Of a DNA stretch of 64,000 nucleotides, positions 49,984-57,643 are shown piece by piece. The stretch covers positions 21,851-85,850 of IMG/VR virus record IMGVR_UViG_3300033146_004974. The stretch is one strand, 5' to 3'. Position 1 is the first letter of the stretch; every line of letters starts with the position of its first letter. Position numbers and translations under genes: made by a program. The notes beneath the pieces were generated by a model that saw only the letters and a list, made by a program, of their open reading frames with translations, had not been told where the DNA came from and searched no databases. Source of the stretch: a virus.

Positions 49984-51498
49984 ATGAGCGCCACAAAGCT
50001 TTCCGATTCTTTTTTTAATTCTTTTTCAGACTTCGAGAAAAAAGAAGTCTTAAAAGAGGAGTTTGACAATTACTTTTTTGAATCAACGTCGTTTCAAGAA
50101 AGTTCGTTCAAAGATTGCGAATTCGTCAATTCACAAATGGGACATTCAATTTTTGATGAATGTTCATTCAAAGATGTTTCGTTCAAAAATTGCGATCTAA
50201 CTTTCGCAATTTTTCGCAATTGTTCATTCCAAGATTGCGAATTTGAGCGTAATCAAATGAAGCAAGCGAGCTTTGAAAGATGTGAGATTTTGGCCAATTT
50301 CATTGATAATAATGTCGAAGGAATGGACATTGTTTCGTCCGTTCTGAAAGCTGCAATCTTCGAACACAAAGATTGCAGGATTCAGAATTCAGAAATTGTT
50401 GGGGACATTGATCTTGACGCTTCCAACATTTATGAATGCGTCAAAATTGACAAAGTTTCAAAACCGTTTGAAAAATATCATTCAAACGGTGTTCTTTTTT
50501 TTGGACAATTCACCGGAAAAATGGTGTACCAGAAAAGGAATATGAATTTTACTCTAGAAACAATGTCAGTCTTTGACGTTCGTTTGACAGAAAATGGCAA
50601 AAAAATGTTTGCCAAGATTCAAAAGTTTGGGAATATCGTTGAAATTTTGATCGATGTTTCCCAAGGAATCAAAAAAGATGTTCATGTCGAATTCCTATCC
50701 TTTTTGCAAGGGAATGTGCAATATGCCTTTTCCAAAAGAATTAAAAAAACCTTGCCTGAGTTCTTTGAAAAAGGTGTTCAATATCGCAAACCAAGGAATG
50801 AAGGGTTAAAAACTTGGAAAGATCACAAATTCCACAAGATTGCAATGCAATTCATTTTGAACGAGATAGGAACAGAATTTCTCGACTTTCCAAAAAAAGA
50901 ACAAGATAAAACTTTAGCTCTGGTTATCAGAGCATATGAGGGTTACCTTGCTCAGGAAAAAGCAAAGAAAGTCCGTGATTTTGCTTTGACGATTGAACTT
51001 GGGAAAAAAGAGGATCTTTCCAAGTTTCAAAAAATGGATTATCCATACACAAGCCAAATGCTAGAATTTTTGGCAATCAATCGAGCAATAGCCGCTGGTT
51101 TTGTTGATCTTGGCGAAGCAAAACAGGCTTTTAGATACGCTATGAATTCCCAGAATTCTTTTTCCAAAACTTTGTCCCTTGTTATGAATAAAATTCAACA
51201 TGTTATGCCTTTTGTTAAAGGTATGACACCATGGGGCAAAAAGATGGAAAATGCTTATATTGTTCGAGAAGTCGCAACAAAAAAAGAGGAGATTGCAATA
51301 ACTTTCCCGATCAATATCAACAAGGCGAGTTCAGAAGTGCTTGCAAAACTTCCCGGAATCAAAGAAGGTTTGGCAAAAAAGATTGTCAACGAAAGAATGA
51401 AGGGGAATTTTGTGAAGGTCGAAGATCTACGCTTTGTGAAGGGAATTTCAAGAGCGAAGGCTAAATCTTTGCAGGCGAAGGGGTTTGCGACGGTTTGA
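49984..51498 (+). CDS. Pentapeptide-repeat protein with C-terminal helix-hairpin-helix
   Basis: 504 residues. Residues 30-150 are pentapeptide-like with repeated FxxCxF steps (SSFKDCEF, CSFKDVSF, CSFQDCEF), which fold into a right-handed beta-helix resembling B-form DNA. The middle 200 residues are unassigned alpha/beta. Near the C terminus NINKASSEVLAKLPGI and GLAKKIVNERM form HhH motifs that bind DNA without sequence specificity. Pentapeptide proteins can mimic DNA and protect gyrase; this fusion could act on topoisomerase or DNA ends. Unproven. Confidence 0.7.
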   Translation: MSATKLSDSFFNSFSDFEKKEVLKEEFDNYFFESTSFQESSFKDCEFVNSQMGHSIFDECSFKDVSFKNCDLTFAIFRNCSFQDCEFERNQMKQASFERCEILANFIDNNVEGMDIVSSVLKAAIFEHKDCRIQNSEIVGDIDLDASNIYECVKIDKVSKPFEKYHSNGVLFFGQFTGKMVYQKRNMNFTLETMSVFDVRLTENGKKMFAKIQKFGNIVEILIDVSQGIKKDVHVEFLSFLQGNVQYAFSKRIKKTLPEFFEKGVQYRKPRNEGLKTWKDHKFHKIAMQFILNEIGTEFLDFPKKEQDKTLALVIRAYEGYLAQEKAKKVRDFALTIELGKKEDLSKFQKMDYPYTSQMLEFLAINRAIAAGFVDLGEAKQAFRYAMNSQNSFSKTLSLVMNKIQHVMPFVKGMTPWGKKMENAYIVREVATKKEEIAITFPININKASSEVLAKLPGIKEGLAKKIVNERMKGNFVKVEDLRFVKGISRAKAKSLQAKGFATV

Positions 51499-51525
51499 GC
51501 TAAACAAAACAATTTGCAGAACTTC

Positions 51526-51551
51526 AAGGCACCTTCGGTGCCTTTTCTTTT
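51526..51551 (+). terminator. Rho-independent terminator
   Basis: AAGGCACC/GGTGCCTT stem with a TTC loop, followed by TTTTCTTTT. Ends the pentapeptide gene transcript. Confidence 0.85.
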
Positions 51552-51571
51552 GTCTAAATCTAGGAAAAAAA

Positions 51572-51772
51572 ATGTTGGACATTCAATCAACCGCTTTGTA
51601 TCTTGATTCCATCTCAAAGATCCCGCTGGAAAAGAGAGAGGAAGCATATCAGATTTTGTTAAAAATCCCTGGATTCAATGCGCGATTGTTGATTGCAATC
51701 AATGAGTACATTAAGATCAGAAACTTGAGGGGGAACTTGAAAGACTTGGTGATGCCAGAAACAGAACAGTGA
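51572..51772 (+). CDS. Hypothetical protein (66 aa) heading the array
   Basis: ATG 51572 behind TAGGAAAA, after the terminator. Helical, LLKIPGFNARLLIAINEYI. Its TGA overlaps the GTG start of the first array gene (GTGA). No promoter was seen between terminator and gene, so read-through or a weak promoter must drive the array. Confidence 0.55.
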   Translation: MLDIQSTALYLDSISKIPLEKREEAYQILLKIPGFNARLLIAINEYIKIRNLRGNLKDLVMPETEQ

Positions 51773-51966
51773 GATACCGAAGATATGTTTCTTTGACAAG
51801 CAATCCTCTAATTTCATCAGCAGAATTTGAAACGTCAACCAAAGCAATTTTGGTTAACAAATTGAGTGATCCGACAAAAAAATGGATTGCAATTGATTAC
51901 CAACCTGAGATTTACTGGGGAAAGAGAGCTATTGAACAACTTTCTTTTGATAAGGCTTGGCAATGA
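51769..51966 (+). CDS. Array protein B1
   Basis: 65 residues, GTG start overlapping the previous stop. MRYRRYVSLTS start, core IAIDYQPEIYW, end DKAWQ. Shares the D-x-QP core with B2. Confidence 0.6.
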   Translation: MRYRRYVSLTSNPLISSAEFETSTKAILVNKLSDPTKKWIAIDYQPEIYWGKRAIEQLSFDKAWQ

Positions 51967-52184
51967 GGTCCAAAGATTTTAAAAAATGGAACAAGTTCAA
52001 TAATTATAGAATTCAGACAACTGAATATCCTGGGAGCATTGGTGAGCATTTCAAAAGCACAATCGTGCATGGCGAAAAACCATTTGATTTTATTGATTTC
52101 CAGCCAGATATTGTAAACTATTATTCAACATTTTACAGGGCAGTTAAAGAAGGAAAAATTTATTGTTCAAGAGAGTGGCAATGA
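51963..52184 (+). CDS. Array protein B2
   Basis: 73 residues, MRSKDFKKWNKF start, core FIDFQPDIVNYY, end SREWQ. ATGA overlaps on both sides. Confidence 0.6.
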   Translation: MRSKDFKKWNKFNNYRIQTTEYPGSIGEHFKSTIVHGEKPFDFIDFQPDIVNYYSTFYRAVKEGKIYCSREWQ

Positions 52185-52411
52185 TGCGTTTTAGAAAAGA
52201 GTCGGAAAAGATTGATAACTTGATCAATCGACATTATTTCTCTTTTAATCATCAAGCTCAATTTGAAGTTTTGAGTGCAACCCTTATTCGTGGTGCAAAG
52301 CCCAACTCCAATGAGAGAAAAAATTTTATAATATTTGTGGAATTAAGCACGATGGATTATATCCAACTTCTTTATGGCAAAACAGGCCCCTTCTTAAGGA
52401 AGCGGCAGTGA
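52181..52411 (+). CDS. Array protein B3
   Basis: 76 residues, MMRFRKESEKI start, core STMDYIQLLYG, end LRKRQ (Trp replaced by Arg). Two adjacent ATGs at 52181 and 52184 are possible starts. Confidence 0.6.
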   Translation: MMRFRKESEKIDNLINRHYFSFNHQAQFEVLSATLIRGAKPNSNERKNFIIFVELSTMDYIQLLYGKTGPFLRKRQ

Positions 52412-52617
52412 AATTTAGAACAACAATGAGCAGAGTTTCTTGCCCTTTTGAGCTAATTTTTGTCACAAGAGTTCTTGCTAACAGCAAAATAAAATTCTCC
52501 ATATTTTCAGGAATGTGGGAAATTGATTTGATAAATTTTTATACGCAAAAAGGTGAAGAGATAGAAAAAATGAATTTGGCAGATTTATGGCGTTATGAAT
52601 GGGAGGTTTTCCAATGA
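52408..52617 (+). CDS. Array protein B4
   Basis: 69 residues, GTG start, MKFRTTMSRVSC, core WEIDLINFYTQ, end EWEVFQ. Confidence 0.6.
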   Translation: MKFRTTMSRVSCPFELIFVTRVLANSKIKFSIFSGMWEIDLINFYTQKGEEIEKMNLADLWRYEWEVFQ

Positions 52618-52796
52618 AGTTTAGAAACAAATATTGCTTACACGAAAAATCTTTAAAAAAAGATTACTTATTTATAAGTGCTCAAATTTATCAAGATGGA
52701 CCAGCAAATTCATTCATTAATTTTCAACAATGGTGGACTCTTGAAAGAAAGGTTGGATTGTTTTTAGACAAAATTGGCGACAGAAATTGGCAATGA
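52614..52796 (+). CDS. Array protein B5
   Basis: 60 residues, the shortest full-length copy. MKFRNKYCLHEK start, core SFINFQQWWT, end GDRNWQ. Confidence 0.6.
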   Translation: MKFRNKYCLHEKSLKKDYLFISAQIYQDGPANSFINFQQWWTLERKVGLFLDKIGDRNWQ

Positions 52797-52817
52797 TTGT
52801 TGGAAAGAAGGCGGACC

Positions 52818-53048
52818 ATGAAATCAAGAAGCCAGTTTAAAAACACATCTGAAAGATTCGTTAAAGACAGCATGTTTGAAGCGATGGTTGTTAAAAAATA
52901 TGAGTGGAGAAGCACAACAGGAAAATCAAAAATGCTTGTTTCATTTGGCTGGGGATATGTTGATGAACTTGAATTTGTTAAGTTCAATGGAACAAAACTC
53001 TCAAATTTAAACAATTTCTGCTACAAACATTCAAGAGAATGGCAATGA
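52818..53048 (+). CDS. Array protein B6
   Basis: 76 residues, MKSRSQFKNTSE start, core DELEFVKFN, end HSREWQ. The junction here is broken by 21 bases, and the gene has its own AAGGCGG site before ATG 52818. Confidence 0.6.
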   Translation: MKSRSQFKNTSERFVKDSMFEAMVVKKYEWRSTTGKSKMLVSFGWGYVDELEFVKFNGTKLSNLNNFCYKHSREWQ

Positions 53049-53266
53049 TTTTCAGGAATTTGTCTCAAAATGTTTATGCTTATAGGCCATATGATCCAAC
53101 CATCATTCAACATAGAATATTCGAACATCCATATTCTTTTAAAACTTGTGAATTCACTCATGGATTCTGGACTGATCATCAAGTTTTGGTAAATTTCGGT
53201 GACATTCCAACAAATTTCTTTGGAGAAAATATTTCAAAACGATATTTTTCAGGAGCTTGGCAATGA
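53045..53266 (+). CDS. Array protein B7
   Basis: 73 residues, MIFRNLSQNVYAY start, aromatic middle (HPYSFKTCEFTHGFW), end FSGAWQ. Confidence 0.6.
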   Translation: MIFRNLSQNVYAYRPYDPTIIQHRIFEHPYSFKTCEFTHGFWTDHQVLVNFGDIPTNFFGENISKRYFSGAWQ

Positions 53267-53751
53267 GAAGATTTTTATTTTTAGATTTTGATGGAGTTTT
53301 GAATTCTATTCATTGGTTTAAAACCAGGAGAAGATTTGATCCCATGTTGAATGGAGTTTATTCCGAAGAATTATCGGAAGATTATGATTTAGATCCGTTA
53401 TGCGTAGGATTCCTTAACAAAATTGTAACAAACATTGAAAATCTTGAAATTGTCATCTCGTCGGCGTGGAGAATTTATAAATCCGTTTCTTATTTGGATT
53501 CAATATTGATGAGAAACGGATTTGTTGGAAAAGTATATTCCAAAACTCCTTTTTTACGACATGAAGGGAGAGAAGAGGAAATTTTCTCTTGGTTGCAAAA
53601 AATTGATGATGAGTATTCATTTGTCATTTTGGATGATGAATATATCATGGAACATCCGAGATTTGTTCAAACAAATGTGGAAACTGGTTTGACTGAAGAA
53701 AATGTTCAACAAGTTATCAAACTTTTTCAAGAGGCAGACCATGAATGTTAA
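53263..53751 (+). CDS. HAD-superfamily hydrolase inserted in the array (HAD_SAK_2-like)
   Basis: 162 residues starting in the TGGCAATGA junction. FLFLDFDGVLNS carries the HAD nucleophile Asp and second Asp, IVISSAWR is motif II, and FVILDDE motif IV. The SSAWR step and late TNVETGLTEENV match the HAD domains found in RNA-repair fusion proteins (HAD_SAK_2). It may remove terminal phosphates from nucleic acids or nucleotides. It uses the array's junction as its start, so it has been spliced into the cassette chain. Confidence 0.78.
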   Translation: MRRFLFLDFDGVLNSIHWFKTRRRFDPMLNGVYSEELSEDYDLDPLCVGFLNKIVTNIENLEIVISSAWRIYKSVSYLDSILMRNGFVGKVYSKTPFLRHEGREEEIFSWLQKIDDEYSFVILDDEYIMEHPRFVQTNVETGLTEENVQQVIKLFQEADHEC

Positions 53752-54013
53752 AAAGAATCTGCAATATTACAAAAAAGATTGCCCCATTTCTCAATTGCCA
53801 AAAGAAATTCGCCATTTTTGGAGCATGGTCAGAAAAAGACAGAAGATTGAAGTTTCAAGAGAATTGGCAAGAGAACTTCGTTTGGCACATTATGTCACTC
53901 ATTATGTGGTTGACAAAAGAGTTTACAAATTCTATCCTCAAACAAAAGAGATTGGCGAATTTCTTTGGCCATACATTGGGGAACATTGCACATTTATTGA
54001 AAATGAAGTTTAG
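53741..54013 (+). CDS. Hypothetical protein (90 aa) inserted in the array
   Basis: ATG 53741 overlaps the HAD gene by 11 bases. Basic and helical (RKRQKIEVSRELARELRLAH), not of the MKFR/W-Q family. A longer open frame in another register covers the same bases and was rejected. Unrecognised. Confidence 0.55.
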   Translation: MNVKKNLQYYKKDCPISQLPKEIRHFWSMVRKRQKIEVSRELARELRLAHYVTHYVVDKRVYKFYPQTKEIGEFLWPYIGEHCTFIENEV

Positions 54014-54209
54014 AAAAGATAATGAAGAATTCATGGAAAAAGCATTAGGGATATATAAGATGAGTTTTGCTAATGTTGTGTTGATTGAAAATGAAGATTG
54101 TTCATTCTTCTTTGCGACCTCTAACATGTTTTCAATCGATCACCTACCAGAGATCTTTCTTAATGAAAGAAATGTTTGGCCAAACGAATTCACAAGATCT
54201 TGGCAATAA
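54003..54209 (+). CDS. Array protein B8
   Basis: 68 residues from ATG 54003, MKFRKDNEEF start, core FSIDHLPEIF, end FTRSWQ. Overlaps the 90-residue gene by 11 bases. Confidence 0.6.
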   Translation: MKFRKDNEEFMEKALGIYKMSFANVVLIENEDCSFFFATSNMFSIDHLPEIFLNERNVWPNEFTRSWQ

Positions 54210-54220
54210 AATGGAAGATC

Positions 54221-54427
54221 ATGAGATATAGAAACATTTTTAAAATGATACAATACCGAGTCAACAAACAATATGGAAGATTTTGGCATTATACAATCGA
54301 TCCCGTTAATACTGCTGAGCCAGCTCATGTTGATGTTGATGATATTGAAATCGATTGTGTTATGACATATGATACTGATTCGGAATATTTTATGTATCTC
54401 TTTCCAATTGACAGATCTTGGCAATGA
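54221..54427 (+). CDS. Array protein B9
   Basis: 68 residues, MRYRNIFKMIQYRVNKQ start, core VDVDDIEIDCVMTYD, end DRSWQ. Clear close paralogue of B12 over nearly its whole length. Confidence 0.65.
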   Translation: MRYRNIFKMIQYRVNKQYGRFWHYTIDPVNTAEPAHVDVDDIEIDCVMTYDTDSEYFMYLFPIDRSWQ

Positions 54428-54624
54428 AGTTTAGAAAATCTTTTGAGATGGTAAGAACATATTGTTTCATTGAATTTGAAACAAGAATTATTATAACAGT
54501 ACCTCACATTGCGCCCAATAGAATGGAAATAAAAGTCACATTTCATAAGACACTGGATTATCTAAAACGTATTGAATTTGGTTATGGAGTAAGAAGAAGT
54601 AATTTTTCTCATGAGGCTCAATGA
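54424..54624 (+). CDS. Array protein B10
   Basis: 66 residues, MKFRKSFEMVRTY start, core KTLDYLKRIEFGY, end SHEAQ (Trp lost). Confidence 0.6.
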   Translation: MKFRKSFEMVRTYCFIEFETRIIITVPHIAPNRMEIKVTFHKTLDYLKRIEFGYGVRRSNFSHEAQ

Positions 54625-54815
54625 AGTTCCGTCAAGATATAACAACAACAAAATATAAAAAATTGGGCAACAAATATGCTATACTCTTTCACATCATTAT
54701 ACATTATGGCGAAAGTCATTTGGGAACTGTCCTTAAAGATATCGATTTTGTAACCTCTCACGCAAATGCAGGCAAATATAGAATTACCTCAACTTCTTCA
54801 AAAAATTGGCAATAG
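54621..54815 (+). CDS. Array protein B11
   Basis: 64 residues, MKFRQDITTTKYKK start, core LKDIDFVTSH, end SSKNWQ; stops with TAG instead of the usual overlapping TGA. Confidence 0.6.
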   Translation: MKFRQDITTTKYKKLGNKYAILFHIIIHYGESHLGTVLKDIDFVTSHANAGKYRITSTSSKNWQ

Positions 54816-54848
54816 AAAATCATGATCTATTGGACAGCGGAATGGGCC

Positions 54849-55055
54849 ATGAAATTTAAGAACATTTTTAAAATAATACAATACCATATTAGCAGGCAAG
54901 ATGGAAGATTCTGGCATTACACAATAGATTTTAGTGATGTTCTTGGGCCTGCTCATGTTGATGTTGATGACGCAGAAATAGATTTCTTAATGACGTATGA
55001 CATCGATTTGGAATACTATATTTACCTCTTACCATTTGATCAGAATTTGCAATAA
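54849..55055 (+). CDS. Array protein B12
   Basis: 68 residues, MKFKNIFKIIQYHISRQ start, core VDVDDAEIDFLMTYD, end DQNLQ. Paralogue of B9; the bases before its ATG (GAATGGGCCATGA) look like a decayed junction. Confidence 0.65.
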   Translation: MKFKNIFKIIQYHISRQDGRFWHYTIDFSDVLGPAHVDVDDAEIDFLMTYDIDLEYYIYLLPFDQNLQ

Positions 55056-55063
55056 GAGAATAT

Positions 55064-55108
55064 ATGAAGTTTCAAAGAGATGAGGTTAAGAAAAGGGATT
55101 GGCAATGA
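55064..55108 (+). pseudogene. Array remnant B13 (14 codons)
   Basis: A 14-codon frame, MKFQRDEVKKRDWQ, keeps the family's start and its W-Q ending but has lost the whole core. It ends in the usual ATGA overlap with B14. This is what deletion between the two ends of one cassette would leave. Confidence 0.6.
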
Positions 55109-55314
55109 TGTTTAGAGATCTTTTAGAGAATACTTCAGAAACTTATAATTGTGGTTGGGAAATATTCTCAACAACTTGCCCAGTATTTCTAAGAAAGAAT
55201 CCCGAACGAACTTATTTAAATGTTGATTATTTAGTTGAATACGAAGCATGGGAACATCTTACTCATAGGATTGTTTATAGCTACAAACAAAATTTTGTAC
55301 GAAGTTGGCAATGA
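55105..55314 (+). CDS. Array protein B14
   Basis: 69 residues, MMFRDLLENTSET start, core LNVDYLVEYEAW, end FVRSWQ. Confidence 0.6.
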   Translation: MMFRDLLENTSETYNCGWEIFSTTCPVFLRKNPERTYLNVDYLVEYEAWEHLTHRIVYSYKQNFVRSWQ

Positions 55315-55535
55315 ATTTTCAAAAAATTGGATGCGTTGTGAAATTTAGAAAAGAAATGGGTAAATATATTCAAGAAGTTCGTTCAATCGTATTTGAAAGT
55401 TACTCTCTTTCTTTTAGCAAATACGATTTTCTAATTGGACCTACTTTTGGTATTACAATGGATTATCAAAAAATTCATTTTAAATCAGGCTTTAAAAGTG
55501 GAACGTATCCTGGCTTTAAAAGAGAATGGCAATGA
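55311..55535 (+). CDS. Array protein B15
   Basis: 74 residues, with two family-like starts: MNFQKI at 55311 and, nine codons later, GTG at 55338 reading VKFRKEMG. The inner start is the better family match, as if two cassettes fused. Core ITMDYQKIHF, end KREWQ. Confidence 0.6.
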   Translation: MNFQKIGCVVKFRKEMGKYIQEVRSIVFESYSLSFSKYDFLIGPTFGITMDYQKIHFKSGFKSGTYPGFKREWQ

Positions 55536-55726
55536 AATTCAGAAAAGAGTTGAAAGGCAATTTTAGCCTTTATTCGACAACATTATTCCACACAATCATA
55601 CCAATTTCTTATGACAAAACAAGAGTGGCAGCATGGAGCTTTTCTGATATTGATTATCAATATGGGTTAAATTGTTATGGAGAATTTATTGAACAGATAT
55701 TTGCTTTTTCAAGAGATCGGCAATGA
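55532..55726 (+). CDS. Array protein B16
   Basis: 64 residues, MKFRKELKGNFS start, core FSDIDYQYGLN, end FSRDRQ. Confidence 0.6.
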   Translation: MKFRKELKGNFSLYSTTLFHTIIPISYDKTRVAAWSFSDIDYQYGLNCYGEFIEQIFAFSRDRQ

Positions 55727-55938
55727 AATTTAGAAAAGAGGTTGAAAATGAAGCACAACTGAAAACAACCCCTTTTCTATTTGTTCCTTTTGCAATTATG
55801 TTTCATGAATACCATATTAAAGAAGAGAACAGGGGCTTGCTTTGCTATAGAAGAGTTATTGATCACCTTTGGGCTTTCAATGAAAGCTACCCATTATTCA
55901 ATCAACGAGAATTCTTTTTTGGCAAAAATTGGATGTGA
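55723..55938 (+). CDS. Array protein B17
   Basis: 71 residues, MKFRKEVENEAQ start, core RRVIDHLWAFN, end FGKNWM as in the 22.8 kb pair. Confidence 0.6.
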   Translation: MKFRKEVENEAQLKTTPFLFVPFAIMFHEYHIKEENRGLLCYRRVIDHLWAFNESYPLFNQREFFFGKNWM

Positions 55939-55948
55939 TGAGGACAAA

Positions 55949-56239
55949 ATGAAAGAATATGAACTGAGGGGAGATTTAAGGGGATATTATGGATACCACT
56001 CTTTTCAAAACTATCCGAACACGGAAGAATCCGGCTGGTGGTTGGGGTTATCCTTTCCAGTCCTAGAGGACCGGGGAGGAGAGCAGTTTTTACACACTCC
56101 AAGACAATTAGAAGAACCCTATTTAATAGTGGGAGATGCTGTTAGGGGGGAAGTAGAGATTAGAGGCAAGAAAAGACAAGTCCGCACCATGACCATATGG
56201 TGTAACAAAAGGGAAATAATCATTGCAAAAATTCTCTAG
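55949..56239 (+). CDS. Hypothetical protein (96 aa) inserted in the array
   Basis: ATG 55949 behind GAGG. Not of the array family: Gly- and Trp-rich start (GYYGYHSFQNYPNTEESGWW), basic beta-rich end (VEIRGKKRQVRTMTIWCNK). No recognised motif. A 44-base gap follows, then the array resumes. Confidence 0.55.
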   Translation: MKEYELRGDLRGYYGYHSFQNYPNTEESGWWLGLSFPVLEDRGGEQFLHTPRQLEEPYLIVGDAVRGEVEIRGKKRQVRTMTIWCNKREIIIAKIL

Positions 56240-56283
56240 TCTCTGCCTTTTTCTTCTTAAGTTAACACACTTTAGGGAATACA

Positions 56284-56496
56284 ATGAAATTTCGTGACAT
56301 TTTGCCTCTTCAAATTCCAAATCCAATGCTGAATTCTTTCTTAACATTTGGAATCAAACTGCCTTTTGTTTTCGGTCATTATTGTTATGATTTGGGGTTC
56401 ATGTACAATCAGGTTGATATTCTTCCAGAACCATATCCTGAAACCTCTGGGGCAAAACCTTTCCGCGCCTTGAGATTTGAAAAAAGTTGGCAATGA
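56284..56496 (+). CDS. Array protein B18
   Basis: 70 residues, MKFRDILPLQIPN start, core YNQVDILPEP, end FEKSWQ. First cassette after the 55949 insertion. Confidence 0.6.
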   Translation: MKFRDILPLQIPNPMLNSFLTFGIKLPFVFGHYCYDLGFMYNQVDILPEPYPETSGAKPFRALRFEKSWQ

Positions 56497-56696
56497 AATT
56501 TCGTCAAAAATTTGCTAATAAGAAGCCATTTTTGCTTGCACAAATAGTGACATATGCAATTTTCACATACAATGTTAAATTTTACAGATTACTAGGATCT
56601 GGGATTAGTATCAACCCAGTCTTAAAAACGGTTGACTATTTGAATATTGAACAAATGTTTTCAAGAAAAACTCTCTTTTCAAAAGATTGGCAATGA
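56493..56696 (+). CDS. Array protein B19
   Basis: 67 residues, MKFRQKFANKKPF start, core LKTVDYLNIEQ, end FSKDWQ. Confidence 0.6.
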   Translation: MKFRQKFANKKPFLLAQIVTYAIFTYNVKFYRLLGSGISINPVLKTVDYLNIEQMFSRKTLFSKDWQ

Positions 56697-56719
56697 TTCA
56701 TGCCGACGAAGGAGGAAAC

Positions 56720-56920
56720 ATGAAATTTGTTTCTAAATTTGATGAAATCAATTTTTCCTGTTACGATAATTTTTTGATATATACAATTTCTCCATATTGT
56801 GACGATTTATGTTGCTCATTGGGAACCTTCATTGAAGTGAGACCAATTCTAAAGAATGTTGATCATATCATTCTAGATTATGTTGTGAGGCCAACACCAT
56901 TTGTGAAAGAATTTATGTGA
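56720..56920 (+). CDS. Array protein B20
   Basis: 66 residues from ATG 56720 with a strong AAGGAGG. MKFVSKFDEINFS start, core LKNVDHIILDY, end VKEFM, a divergent ending. Confidence 0.6.
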   Translation: MKFVSKFDEINFSCYDNFLIYTISPYCDDLCCSLGTFIEVRPILKNVDHIILDYVVRPTPFVKEFM

Positions 56921-56928
56921 GATGCAAA

Positions 56929-57120
56929 ATGAAATTCAGAGAAACTGAAAAAGATTCTGCAAAATTGAGCACAACTTTTTTTGACAGTTTGGTTGTTGCT
57001 TTCGCATTCCGAAGTGGACTCTATTTCGGACTTAAATATTTTGATTCGCTCCCATATGTTATAGGGGTGAAACCAGCATTTAAGAGGGAAAAACATAATT
57101 TTAACAGAGGTTGGCAATGA
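56929..57120 (+). CDS. Array protein B21
   Basis: 63 residues, MKFRETEKDSAKL start, core KYFDSLPYVIG, end FNRGWQ. Confidence 0.6.
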   Translation: MKFRETEKDSAKLSTTFFDSLVVAFAFRSGLYFGLKYFDSLPYVIGVKPAFKREKHNFNRGWQ

Positions 57121-57137
57121 AATTTCGTGGCATTTAG
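57117..57137 (+). pseudogene. Array remnant B22 (6 codons)
   Basis: After the usual TGGCAATGA junction the frame reads MKFRGI then TAG. Only the constant start is left, so the rest of the cassette is lost or mutated. The next cassette starts 33 bases later. Confidence 0.5.
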
Positions 57138-57169
57138 TGCTTTAAAAAAAGTAATATAATGGAACACTA

Positions 57170-57364
57170 ATGGAATATCGTAATAAATTAAAAAACTCGA
57201 TATGGAAGTGGTCATGGGAAATATTTGTAACAGGTTCTATTTCCCGCAATTCCGAACATAAAACTATTGTTCAAAGATATTCAATTGATTTATTGCCTAA
57301 AACTTCTGAAGACGAAATGTATTTACCATTTGTTGTCCTACGTTTTTCAGGCAAGTGGCAATAA
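57170..57364 (+). CDS. Array protein B23
   Basis: 64 residues, MEYRNKLKNSIWK start, core RYSIDLLPK, end FSGKWQ. Stops with TAA. Confidence 0.6.
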   Translation: MEYRNKLKNSIWKWSWEIFVTGSISRNSEHKTIVQRYSIDLLPKTSEDEMYLPFVVLRFSGKWQ

Positions 57365-57418
57365 GATACAAAATGGATGGGGGGATATTCATTCCTTCGG
57401 TCTTTTAAAGAGGCATTG

Positions 57419-57616
57419 ATGCGTTTCACAAAAGAAATGGGAATAAATTACGAACACGCCAACATTCTTTTCGAGCACTGGGTGATGACATTTAAATTGA
57501 AGTTCCACAATCCAACTTTGCTTGAAACAATTGATTATCAATCAATAATTTACGATAAGGCAGATTATTTGAAAAGTTTATCATTGTTCGAGTCTTTTTC
57601 AATAAATTGGCAATGA
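57419..57616 (+). CDS. Array protein B24, last cassette
   Basis: 65 residues from ATG 57419; longer in-frame starts at 57377 lack the family start. MRFTKEMGINYEH, core LETIDYQSIIY, end FSINWQ. The junction TGGCAATGA is present, but no gene follows it. Confidence 0.6.
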   Translation: MRFTKEMGINYEHANILFEHWVMTFKLKFHNPTLLETIDYQSIIYDKADYLKSLSLFESFSINWQ

Positions 57617-57643
57617 ATCCAACAATTTTGCTTCATTCTTTTG

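Larger units (their letters stand above)
51769..57616 (+). repeat. Tandem array of 24 MKFR/W-Q small gene cassettes
   Basis: Twenty-two complete cassettes and two short remnants lie head to tail on the plus strand. Proteins share an MKFR-type start and an aromatic-Gln end but have very divergent cores. The junction, close to TTGGCAATGAAATTTAGAAA, is nearly constant at DNA level, so each stop overlaps the next start. Three unrelated genes (53263, 53741, 55949) are inserted. Amplification by recombination between junctions is the simplest explanation. Confidence 0.85.

Noticed and set aside
53745-54002. Upstream extension of array protein B8
   Set aside because: It overlaps the 90-residue gene out of frame and lacks the family start.
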